Source: Undaria pinnatifida (lineage: Eukaryota; Sar; Phaeophyceae; Laminariales; Alariaceae). From it: a stretch of DNA of 64,000 nucleotides. Below the pieces are notes generated by a model. That model saw only the letters and a list, made by a program, of their open reading frames with translations. It did no database searches and was not told the origin of the DNA. This document shows positions 43,388-55,300 of the stretch, one piece after another. The translations under genes were made by a program, and so were the position numbers. Location of the stretch: the NCBI GenBank assembly GCA_012845835.1, contig JABAKD010000017.1, positions 2,479,001 to 2,543,000 on the forward strand, written 5' to 3'. How positions within the stretch are numbered: position 1 is the first letter of the stretch; every line of letters begins with the position of its first letter.

Positions 43388-46300
43388 GTGAGTGGTGGCA
43401 GCGTGCGTAGCGGTCTGACCCCTAACCCTATACATTCGCTATCCCTAACCTTGAAATTAGCGGCACTTTTCTCAGGTCATGACCCGGCCCGGGGGTCGAA
43501 CTGGGAGGTTTTCATACCCTCGCGGGTAGAATCGGGCTGGGTCAGGGGGTGCTGGAATATCTCACTGGTCGGATCGCGTCCTGTCATGAGGTTTTCAAGT
43601 CTCAACGGTCTGGGTCGGGTCGCCCTGGCCCGGTCTGGCCCTCGAGAAGTGATCTGACTCGTGAAGAAAACAGCCTTGAAAATTAGCCTCTTTTAGCATT
43701 GCGCTCCCGTTATTGGGACAAAACAGTTAAAATTAGGAAAAAGTCGAAAAGTTGGGAAAAAAGGTTTTCAACCTTAGCCCCAACCTTCAACGCCTTTACG
43801 TCTGGAAACCTGTTTTTTTTGGGAGATTTACTTGGAATTTGTATACGAAGAAATTTTGGGGCTGCTCTAAAGGGGTTAAGACCCGGCGGCGAGGGGAAAC
43901 CAGCAACTCTTCGGCGTGAGCGGTAGCAGTATTAGTCTAGCCCTAACCGTGGCCTTAGTCCTAGGCTTGACCCTACCCACATCCTGCGCTCTTGTCCGTG
44001 TAAAGTCATAACCGTGATCCTGAACCTGACCTTCACCTCAACCGCAAGCCCAATACCTGGCGCCGCGGGAGAACCAGCAGCCTTTCGGTGTGCGTGGTAG
44101 TATTATAGCTGTCAGCCTTGTCCCAGGAGCCCTGACCTTAGCCCTGACCACAATACTCTCCTTGCAGTGGTTACCCCGGTTTAATAGCGCCCAGGATGAG
44201 AGCGTTCGGGACTTGAAAGCGGTCAAATCGGCACGTCCAGCCTAAACTGAAAGCTGTATGTTTCCCACTACAGATGAAGAGCAATGTGTAGTTATGAGCG
44301 CTTGTTTCGGCTTGTCACGGGGCGCTCTTTATTCGGGGTACCCACTGTATCCTACGACCCTTACGCCATCCTTATCCCTGACCCAAACCAAACCACGCAG
44401 TAGTAGCAGTAGCTGTAGCAGTAGCAGTGCTACCGGCAGCTGTGGTACAACTAATAGTCGACAGGGTATGCCAGGTAGTGTTTAAAGCAGCAGCTACGGT
44501 AGTAGAAATTGCAGTAGCAGTAGCAGTAGCAAGCGACAGCTTATTTTTTCATGTGTTTTTCTGTGAAGAGTGAATCATAACATGAGGCGCCGGCGTGAAG
44601 TCAGCTGTTGCTATTGGTGGCTTCGTATTAGCGGAGGGTTTCCCGCCGCTCCCCAGCGATAAAAGTTACACCAGATCTTGATGTAGCAACTACTGGTACC
44701 TCTCTAGGAGTGTATCCACGGTGAACTGTAGAATGCAGAAAGTGGTATCAAAATGTTGTTTGTATTGTTGTTGGTATTGTTCGTGTTGTTATTGGTGTTG
44801 GTATTTTTGTTGTTGCTGTTGTTGCTGTTGTTCGTGTTGTTATTGTTGTTGGTGTTGTTGGTATTGTTGGCGTTGTTATTGTTGTTGTTACTGCCGTTGT
44901 TGTTATTGCCGTTGTCGTTGTTGTTGCCGTTGGCGTTGTTGTTGCCGTTGGCGTTGTTGTTGCCGTTGGCGTTGATGTTTTTGTCGTTGTTGTCGTTGTT
45001 GCTGTCGTTGATGGTGTTGCCGGCGAGGGTCTGTGTTGTTGATGTTTTTGTTGTCGTTTGTTGTTTTGTTCTCGTTGTTATTGTCGTTGTTATTGCTTGT
45101 GTTCTTTTGGTTGACGTTGTTGGTGCTGTTGGTGCTGTTTTTGTTTTGTTGTCGTTGCTGTTCTGGCTTGTGTTTCTAGTGTCGGTGTTAGTGGTGACAC
45201 TGGTAGGGTGAACGGGAAAAGTCCGGCAAAGGTATCCGAGTGCTGTTGTTGGAAGTGCCGGCAGTGGTGGTGGTAGTAGCAGTGGTGTTATGTTTTGCAT
45301 GTGTTCAATATATCATACACACCAACATGATTATTATACCTGGTATGTGTTACGCCTATGGCGCCTGGCAAACACTATATTAATAGCCTCGACCCGGATT
45401 GCCAAGCATATAAACATAAGTAGCAGGTATTCTACCAATACCAACTTGTTACGTCAGCCTTCAACCTCTGCTAGGGCCGCTGCCTTGTAGGCGGTCGGCC
45501 AAAGGGGTCAATTATCAACTTCAACTTAGCCAGCTGGAAAGCCAACCCGGTATAATACCTGGTGCATAACGGTCTTCCCCGGGCGAAATCGTTAATTAGG
45601 TACGTAAGGCTGCGATTCAATCGTACGATTCAATCATGATCATGTTTGCGGTCCAACAATGTGCAGCAAGCAGCATGACGACCACTCATGAACCTGCTGA
45701 CCCTGGTATCAGCGGGGGAGTTATCGACCTGTATCCTTGACGACGGTATACACACCCCACCCTGTAAAACGCGCGATCGATGCACCACACGCAGCATGCA
45801 CTGATGAGTTGTGGTAAAGAATTTTTATCCCACGGCTGCTGAAGTTTGGGTTTCATTTTTTCTTAACCATCCCCGGAAAGATGCAAGAAAACCATGGGAA
45901 ACCCCAAAAAATGCAAACGTTTTGTCGAGCTCTACCTTTTGTCCGCGACAAATTACTTCGGGCTTGTTATCGCTCTATCCCACTTGCTGCCCTTGCTCTA
46001 TTCAGTTGACAAAGCTTTGCGGTTACGTGGTACGACGTTGTATCGATAGGCTGTAGGTTGTAGATAATGGTGTTATTTTGTATAAACGCGGTCGCCCCGG
46101 TGGTCTTGTGGTTGACCTCGAACACTACTAAATACAGCTGGAGGCAGGGGTTCGAATTCTCGATGTGGAGTTTTTTTTTCCTCAAGACACCAACTGCCGA
46201 GAGCGTTTTATAGCGTGGGTAAGCAGAAGTCGACGCGAGTCGATAAGGAAGAAAGGGCTGGATTGTTCCCGCGATTAAAACGAAGACGCGTACCGTAGCA

Positions 46301-49300
46301 GGTAGTGGGGAGGGGCGAGAAGAACCTGCTTGTTAGTGACCCCGGATCTGGGTTACATCTAGGGACGGATAAGAAGAAGAAATAATTTCGAAGATGATCG
46401 ATGGGATGATCAATGTATACATCAGATGTGATATGTACCAGGTATACCCGGGTCGACATACTCACGGATCCGTACACAACGGCAGCTTGCGCTACCGGAG
46501 TTGTACCGGGGACCGTCGACAGGGACTGCTCGCGCTATCGCTATAGCGGGAGCCGAAGGACACGCCAGCTAGCGCTGGATTGCGAATGCAATTGAGTTAA
46601 ATCGACACGCGACGTGTATGAAAATACGAGGAAGTGTGGCGAGCTTGAGCTTTATTTTTTTCCATCCGCCGGAGGATAAAAGAAAAAACAAAAAAAAGAA
46701 GGAATACCTGATATATGTTAAAACGCGTTTTTTAATATATGTCGGTCATGCGTGTTCTGCTCGTGCGTGCTCTTTAATGCCGGGTACCAGTATAATACCT
46801 GCTCCTATTTAATACTATACACGACCAACAGCAGTAGTGATTTCAATGTTAAATGTTGTTGCGAGACGACTACATTATTATTGATTATTGTTTTTGTATA
46901 CGTCTTTTGAGCCAAACCTTATTTCTGTCCAACTCTTTTTATGGAAGCGGGGTTGAGTGTCTTCTTCTCACTGCAAAAGTGAATCCATTCTATTTCCAAG
47001 TTTAAATTTGTCCCCGTGAAGGTAGGGTGCCGCTCTAAGAAGGTCACGATTTTGCCCTCAACGGTCTTCTGGACCCGCCGTGGTCACAGGTCTTCTCCCC
47101 ACCGGTACTCTTGCTTTCGTTTTCGTCTCCCTGGGTTCATCCGGGGTGTCCTACGGTCTTCTGGACCCGCCGTGGTCACAGGTCTTCTCCCCACCGGTAA
47201 TCTTGCTTTCGTTTTCGTTTCGCTGGGTTCATCCGGGGTGTCCTAAATTAGGTCAAGGTTAGCGTTAGGGTCAGGATTAGGAGCCTTTTACAAATGGAAA
47301 CACATTTTTGGGGACAAAATTATTTGGGTTTAGTATAGGGAGGGGTTCGGGGGCTCTAAAGGGGTTAACCCTAACCCATGCGAAAACCGGTCGAGTGCCC
47401 CCTGATGACGCCACTGTGGTGAAATGGTTGAAAACACACAATAATGTGTGTCACCGTTCGTCCGGCTTTAGGCTCAGCATTCCCGCCGCTGCTCGTCGGT
47501 GTTCATCGAATTTTGCCAGCTCGAGCTCTTTTTTCGGTGACTGAAGAAGACGCAGAAAATGTCCCAATAAAATGCATATATATATATATATATTTACACT
47601 TGTACTTCCCAGCTTCTGGACAAGCCGTGGTCACAGGTGTCGCCCCTTCTTCACCCCGGTTCTTGCCTTCAATTTTTAGCGCAAAGGGTTCAGCAATCCC
47701 ACTGCTCGACGATTTTTCATCGAGGAGTGTTGCTAACTCACGCTCTCGCGCTTTCCGCAAGTCAATTTGTGCACAAGAAAAAGTCCCCACGAATGTATAC
47801 GAGTATGCACTTGGGGGGATTCAAACTCACGAAGCTGAGCTATCCCTACCAGGCTCGTGGATAACCTGATACGCCACCGGGGCGACCGGCTACATTATTG
47901 TGTACCTGGTAGTGTGTACTGGTATCAGGTGAATGCTGCCAGGTATCATTATATAAAATGAAAATACACTCCAGCTGTGAGATCGAAGATTTCGTCGAAA
48001 CTCATCTTTGCAAGCTGTGTGTGATACTCCGATCGCGCGCATTACGACATACGCGCGATCGATACACACCCCGTAACGCGCGATCGAAGTATCACACGCA
48101 GCTTGCAAAGCTGAGTTTTGATCAAAATCCTTGTTGGTCGATCTCACACACACAGCTCAAGTGTATTTTTTCTTCTTTCTTTTAATAATTCGGCGATCGG
48201 AGTACAACTGTAGTATCACACAAGAGCTTGCAAAGATGATTTTCGATCTCACAGCTGCCGTGTACAGTAGGTGGCCCTGTATAGTGGCATGTAGTGGCAG
48301 GACAGAATTGTGCCACTATTCAGGGCAGTGCCACTATTCGATATAGTGGCACTATTGCCACTATTAGACAGTCTATAGTGGCAATATTGCCACTATATCG
48401 AATAAAGAGCTTCGATGTTCACGCTGTACACTGATTATACGCTGTTGTGTACAGGTAAAGCCGTGCATACTGTTCCACTACTCGTGGTTGATTTCTGTGC
48501 AGCAGTATCCGCATGAAACACATGAAATGACCGTTGATTATCCAACGGTTACCGAGCCTTCTGTGGTCAAGACCTGTTTCTTCTGCGCAGGCAGACCACA
48601 GGAACCACGTCCCAACGCATTGTATCATAGGTGGCACATCAATATTTCTTGTCCGGCGGGCAGTGTAACATGGGGTTCAACATTCAACACTACGTGTAGA
48701 ACGCATGAAAACAGCAACGTAGAGACGCGAAACAACCCGGCCCATTCCTCCACGGCCTTCGAGGCACGCTTAGTCTGATTCGAGGAGTCGGGTGTATTTT
48801 GCTTCTTGGCGATGCACGGGTTGCAGACGCGGTGGATTTCTCGGCCGCCCTCCTCTGGTTCACCACATATCCCATGAAGCCGGCCGCCGCAGCCAAGGCG
48901 ACGCTCGTGCCCGTCTTTCTCTCCCAGTGGTTTGTTTGGGAGTTTACACAGTTCTAGGTCCGCGCAGGCTGGCATGATACGTGTGGCGCCCACCGCTGAG
49001 AGTGTGTGTGGGCAGGTGTGGTACAGCAGTAGTGGGGGCCCACCACTTGGAACTGCCACTATTGGGTGTGTGTGATGCCCAAAATGCCACTATTGAGGGC
49101 CCCGTCCTCAATAGTGGTAAAGTGCCACTATATCGGGTTGAGATTTTGCCAGGAGATTTTCATGCCACTATATAGGGCACTGTACTATTCAGGTTGCCAC
49201 TATACAGGGCCACCTACTGTATTTTTTTTTTCATGATGGGGGAACATAGATGTACCGCGCAGCTTGCAAAGTTGAGTTTCGGCCATTCAATCGGTCGTAC

Positions 49301-52300
49301 TCACAATTGACGTTTTTCAATTTTTATCAACATAATGCGCCATACATACAGCTTACAAATTGCCGTGTGTTCTTCGCATTAAAGCGATGTTCCCGCCCAT
49401 CTACACACCAGTACAACCAGTGTCCGCGCCGGTGTCTCGTAGAGAGACGAGCTCTCTCTCTGTGGCAACAACCTACGAGACAGCAGAGATGCGCGCTGCG
49501 AATACAGCAAGGTGATCTGGCGATGCAATACCAACCGCAATGATAACGCGGCGAAAAAGAAAAACATGCACGCCAGCACACCAGACTAGCCCTAACCCTA
49601 ACCCCAACCTCTTTTGTCCGATTGATTTGAGGCTGACGTTCGTATGCGTGGTGATAGGTACGACGTGTAATATTTTTTTCAAAATATTTACGTGGTAGTA
49701 TTTTCTGGGTGGCAAGCGGTGCAGTCGGGCTTTTCTGGCGCGAGTAGTGAGACGTATGTAACAGTAAAAAGAGAAAAGAAAGAAAAGATGGCACGCGGGC
49801 AAAAAACAATATCTGCAAGCCAGCACACGAGACTATTTGCAGCAAAAAAAGAAGGAAAGGAAGAAAAGATGGAGAATAAAGACAGAAAGGAAGAAGCAAC
49901 TGGAAAGACGCAATCGTGCCTGTTCGGGGAAGTGCTGACGCAAGGGATTACAAACCCTAGGATAAATCTGAGGTGCAGGCTCAGTAGAGCTCACCACTTG
50001 TTCGAGGAAATGGTTGACGCACACTGTGTACGAGACGAAGGAGGTTTTACACGGTACATCGGTTGTTGCGTTTCATTCGGTTCGGATTAGGCTTAGGGTA
50101 TGTTTATTTCAAAGAGTATGCCAACCATTTTCTCGAAGAAGCGGTAAGGTACCCTCGACAGCCAGGCGGACCTCAGGTTGTTGTGCTTTGGTTTGATGTA
50201 CACCACCAAGAACGGTTTAATGTGAAGAACACACACACACCAAAATACGCGTAAGAATAACCTTTTGGTGTCGCAATCCGACATTCTTGGTTGTACACCA
50301 TTAACCTACGAAGGATGTCTTCATCTGCTTTGTTGTATTTAGAGTAGTTGCTGGCTGGCTGTTGTGCTTCGTTGGTTGGATGGCTCCGGTCTGCTTCGTT
50401 GCTAGTTTCTGGCTGGCTGTTGTGTTTTTGTACATTTTTTATCGTGCCGTCGTGTTTCCCTCTTTGTTTCCAATCTTGTTTTCATTTTGTTTTCTGTTTC
50501 TTTTTTCTTTCTTACTGTCGTTTTTTTTTCCTTTATTTTCTTCCTTTTTTTCTCTTCCTTTTTTTTCCTTATTTTTGTCCCTTTCTGTTGCAAATAGCCC
50601 GGTGTGCTTTCTTGCATTTTTTTCCTGCCCGCGTGTTCAGGGCGGTTCATTGCATGGCCAAATCACCTTGCTGTATGTTCAACGTGTTTCTCTGTCTCGT
50701 AGTTTTGGAGCACAGAGCTCGTCTCTCTGGGAGGTATCGGCACCAACACTATTAATAGCTGTGCTGGATTTATTTGGGTGGAAATATCAGTTTCATGTGA
50801 AAAACGCACACACACGCTAACGGATGGTCGCCCCGGTGGTCTAGTGGTTACCCTGGGAAGCTGCTAGAGTTGATTCTGGGGTTCGAATCCTACGTGCGTC
50901 GGACGTTTTTTAGTTAACTTGCACAAAAATATAAATAGGAGGGAGTCAACTGCTAAGAGCGCGTAGCAGCGTGCTTATAGGCGCAATCCGATGCGAGTCG
51001 GTGAAGGAAGAAACGGCTGAGGTCTTGTCGCGATGAAAATGAAGGCGTGTGCCGTAGTGGGGCGGGGGGCGCAGAGCCTGCTTGGTGGCCCTGGATCTGA
51101 GTTACGCCCAGGGTCGGAGAAAGAGAAAAGAAAAAGAGTGAAAATAATAGATGGGATAAGCAACCAAAAAACGCAGCGGTGCATGTTACGCGTTATACAA
51201 GAACGAGACACGAACGCCCGCGTTCGCAAATCCACGGGCCGTTCGCATAAGGGCCCAGACTAACGAGGCACTTGCCAAATCGAAATTTTTATATATTTTT
51301 TTATAATTGAGTTTAATTTGCCGCTGATTGGTCAAAAAATGAATCACCGAGCAGGCATTCTTAGAATTATTACGAAAACTCGAAGTCAGCAAATATGCAA
51401 AAAACGAGTTATGTGGTCGAATTTAGTCGAAAATCGAAATTCAATTTGGGGAGTTTGTGCACCTAGGCGTGGCATGTTCCATGTAACCGAAGCCGGCCAC
51501 GCAAACTGGTGCCATGTTGTCGGCTGATTGAGAAGCGAGAAACCACCATTGCGAAAGGTAGGACTACCAGAGCAGCCGCAGCGCGGCCTCCGAAGGCCCT
51601 TAGCACAGCCTAGACCGCCTGCGACGCCTCGAAAACAATCGAGTCCGCGGCAAACCCAGTTTTTCGTCGCCCTGCACCTCGAAAGTTACACGACCAAGTT
51701 CCGCACCACGACTTCGCTCTACAGTTCGACCACTGTTTCCCCGTCGCTGCTGCCCGTGTGGGGCGGCGGGGCGGCGCCAGCCCATCCAAGAGACGCCTAG
51801 AGCCATAGCCTCCTAGCTGCTGCTGGAAAAAACAATCTGGCGCTAGCGGCAGCGCTCCGGGGAGGACGCGAGCCATCGCTCGCCTCGGTCGTTGCCCACG
51901 GGTGGTCGTTGACCCTTTTGCGTTTTTTTAATTCTAGAACGCACTGCGCCGTTCCTTGATAAGAACCAGAGTCGTTTTCTCTTTGTATTTTTCATGAAAT
52001 TGAAAAAAGACATGGAATTACGATTTTCGGTGCTCTTCGTTAATCTGGGCCCTAATTCTTGCCGTGCCCGGGAAAAAAAAAAAATGTCGTGATGGGAAAT
52101 GCTATATATGCTGGAAACCTCTATTTTACGATTTTTGCACAGAAGGAGGATCGCAGTGTTCCACCTCCAGTATAGAAAACCGTTCAAGATTTGCGGTTGC
52201 CTCTCGCGGGCGCCATTCGCACCTTCGGCCAATTTCGTGCGAGCGAGGGCCGTTTGCCCTTTTTATAGCCGTACGATGCGCTTCTGTTTGAACAAGAGAA

Positions 52301-55300
52301 GTTTCCCCAATTTATGCGTGGTAAAAAATCGAGGCTCGCTTTTGCGGTGTTCATTACGTGCACCGTGCACAACATGACAGCCCGCTCACTGCACTATCGG
52401 CCGCCTTGTCCTCTGCCATGCAGACGACGATGGGGTCTGCGCTGGGGCTTGCCGGCGCCTGCGACGCGGTGGGGATAGTCATGGCTATGTTTCCGGACCA
52501 CAGGCTCGTCCAGGTTGAAGGCTGTAGAGCTGTCGAGGCGTTGGCTGATGGGGATGAGGAGAATGTTCATCGACTGGGTCGAGCGGTGAGTGTTTTATTT
52601 CGGGTTTTCTTTGCTTGGTTTGAAGTCGATTCACATTCGATTTTGACCTTGCTTGGTTCTGTTTGGCTGTTCGTTGTTTTTCGGTTGTGTTTAGGTTGGC
52701 GTGTGTGCCGGGCGAGCTGAACGGAGACGCTCGTTTTTTTCCAGCTTATTTTGTTCATGTTTTATCTATTGTTGCGCTTTTTTTTTGTTTTCCTACTTTG
52801 TACATGTTTACACCGAGGCCGCATGCCGAGCCACTATTCCTTGCCGCCAACGCAAAGAGCTGTATAGGCTAAGCTGTAAACTTTAAACTCGTATGGACTA
52901 GTCGGTGTATCTTGCCGGATTACTTGTCCGGTGGCTAGTTGTTTTTCTTCGGTTGTTACAAGAGTGTTGCCCCCTTTTCAATTTTCGACACCGCTGGGGT
53001 TTCAAGCCACCCCCATTCCGATGGGGTAGTTTGTAAAGTAGCGTCGGCGTGACTTGCCCGTGGTTACTTGAGCGGTGGCTACTTTCCCCCCCCGGAGTTT
53101 ACAAGAGCGTTTTTCTCGTTATCGTACCTGGTATCGCTCTGAAGCACGTCTGTGTTCCACCTTTTCATTTTACGCCACCCCCGGGAATCCAAGCCAACCA
53201 CATCCTGAAGGGGGTCTTGGCACACGTCAGACAGATGATCTATCCCCACCTGATGATCTAGATCTATGAGGGAATATCTATATGGTCTAGCTTTAGTTGC
53301 CCGGTGGGAGCCGCATGATCTGCATCGTCTGGCACATGTAACCGGGGTTGGGTGTGTTATCCACATGTACAGATCTTGCACGACGTATCGTGGCGGCAGC
53401 AATAGGATTTACGTTAGATGTCATATGTGATATATATGAATATATTATCTATACGATCTGTGTGATCTATACGATCTATGTCGTAATCTGTCGGAGGTGT
53501 GACTCTTTGTGCCATGAATAGATCGTAACGACAGCTGTAGGATCTATTATAGACGATTTATATTCTTATGTGATATATATGATCTAGATGATCTAGATGA
53601 TCTAGATGATCTAGATCGTAAATGATCTATATGATCTGTATATCTGGGTCGTGATCTGTCCGAGGTGTGAATATTTGTACCATGCATAGATCATACCGGT
53701 CCTCACAAAGCACCCGCTGTCTTTTTTTTTTTCGCCACCAATCTGCTTGTTTCAGGACTGCTGCCTGCTCGTCGAGAAGGCCTTGGAGAGATTCCCCAAC
53801 GACGCCAACCTGCAAACACAGGGGTGTAGAGCTGTGACGAACCTCTTCAATGGGGAAGCAAACATCAAACAGGTCAGCCCTTAATTAACCGTTGTGCTAG
53901 AAATACTGCCAAGAAAATCCTGAACATTTTTTTTCATTGAACGAAACACCAGATGGGTATACTTCGAGTGTTAGTTTCAACTTTTGTCCCTCCCCAGATA
54001 CGTGTTGTATAGTATCGGTGCGCAGTAAAATTATGGACTGAAACCGCCCTTCCTCAAGTTGTCCTGTTGACCCTTGGCTGCGCCCAGGGGAAGGCAATAC
54101 GCGTTGAAAAGGTAATACATGCGTAGAAATGCGCACCCGAAGTATTACGCAGCTTGCGAAGTTGAGTATCGACCCTTAACCCCTTCAGTGACAAAGCACC
54201 GCAGTGCAAGCTATTATGCGCGCGTCTTACAGGCACTTTGCATTGGAGTTCGACTGGAAAGTCGTCGTCAGCTGATGTAGCGGCCCGAGTTGCTTCGTGT
54301 GAAGGACGCTGCAATCGTCAGCGTCAATCGTCCTTTTTTCTCGATACTATGATCAATTCACAGAAGAGTTAAATTGATCGAACTCACAGCTGACGTATTT
54401 GAAAAATGTGCTCACAAAATTTCCGACGATATTTTTTCTCCGGGAAAACTGCAGGTAGCTCTACCGGGGTAACCCCCCCCCGTGCTGCTTGATGTTCATC
54501 ATTTGATATTCGTTGTTGTTCCTTGTAGAATATTCAGAGCTTGTCCTGTGAGTCCGTGAGTCTCTGTCGTAACCCTTCCCAGTGACACGAAAGACAGCTT
54601 ACGCTATACCTACAATGGGACCCGAAGGGTGCGCCAGCTAGCGTTGGGCTGCGAAAGCAACTGGGTTGAATCGACACACGACGCGTATGAAAATACGTGG
54701 AAGTGTGGTGAGCTAAAGCTTTATTTTTCCCCATCCGCCGGAGGATAGAAGAAAAAAAAAAAACTTCCCCTGGGTAATGTCTGGGCCAATGTGAGAACAA
54801 CACCCCCCCCCCCCCCCCCCCCCCCTTCTCCCCTCCCTCACTCACACACCTTCCCCCCCCCACCCCGCACACACCCTTCTCACCACTATCTCGTGTCGCC
54901 TTTCCCACGCTCCTTATTCCCTGTGTTCTAACCCCCACCTCCTGCCCACCGTCCCCTGTCCCCGCCCTCTATTATCTCCTATCCCTTGGCCCATGCCCCT
55001 CACCCCTTATCCCCAGTCCCTTACCCTGTTCTCTTTTTGGTCTTCACCTTTGGGCCGTAAGCGCCACTTTCCAAACTATCTTCTCGTTTTGTTCTCCATC
55101 ACATGTGATATTCACAGACACTGTGGTGCGACCTCTGCAGCTCTTATAATAAGAGACAGAACCTCGATACTCACCGTTGTAAAAGGTTGTGAGCCTCGCC
55201 CTTTTCCCATGTCCTTCACCCCATATCCTCGGTTTCCATCCCCTGTCCCCTGTGCCCTTATCCCCTCCCCCATCGCCTTCTCGTTTTTTTTCCGAGCAGC

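Larger units (their letters stand above)
43388..52423 (+). other. Intron 1, about 9 kb, repeat-filled
   Basis: It contains two decayed exon-1-tail copies, family K (43470-43660), family B (43788 and 47280), trinucleotide arrays, two SINE-1 copies (46088 and 50827), one SINE-2 (47605), several family A copies and a 955 bp DNA transposon. Further items are families G and F and an unremarkable GC-rich stretch at 51530-51900. I searched the translations for the armadillo pattern and found none, but short exons could be missed. Confidence 0.6.
53873..55299 (+). other. Intron 3 with nested TTAA element, family H and poly-C
   Basis: It contains the family A copy split at 54176-54372, family H (54580-54770), and a C tract at 54803-54865 followed by pyrimidine-rich sequence up to the acceptor. 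Parts of the pyrimidine-rich stretch repeat (CTTTTCCCATGTCCTTCACC, CCCATGCCCCTCACCCC words). Confidence 0.6.

Noticed and set aside
44753-45300. 152- and 198-residue open frames through the TTG array
   Set aside because: Trinucleotide composition alone keeps them open. No start context, splice sites or domain was seen.
48481-48778. Plus-strand 96-residue frame with a CFFCAGRPQEPR motif
   Set aside because: It lies antisense to the better zinc-finger frame and inside the transposon. The cysteine pair is isolated.
49692-50090. 132-residue Lys/Glu-rich frame
   Set aside because: It starts within family F, is A-rich by composition and lies in intron 1 without splice sites in phase.
50827-50905. 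Functional tRNA gene
   Set aside because: The boxes are good, but the segment recurs joined to the same body at 33612 and 46088, which makes it a SINE head.
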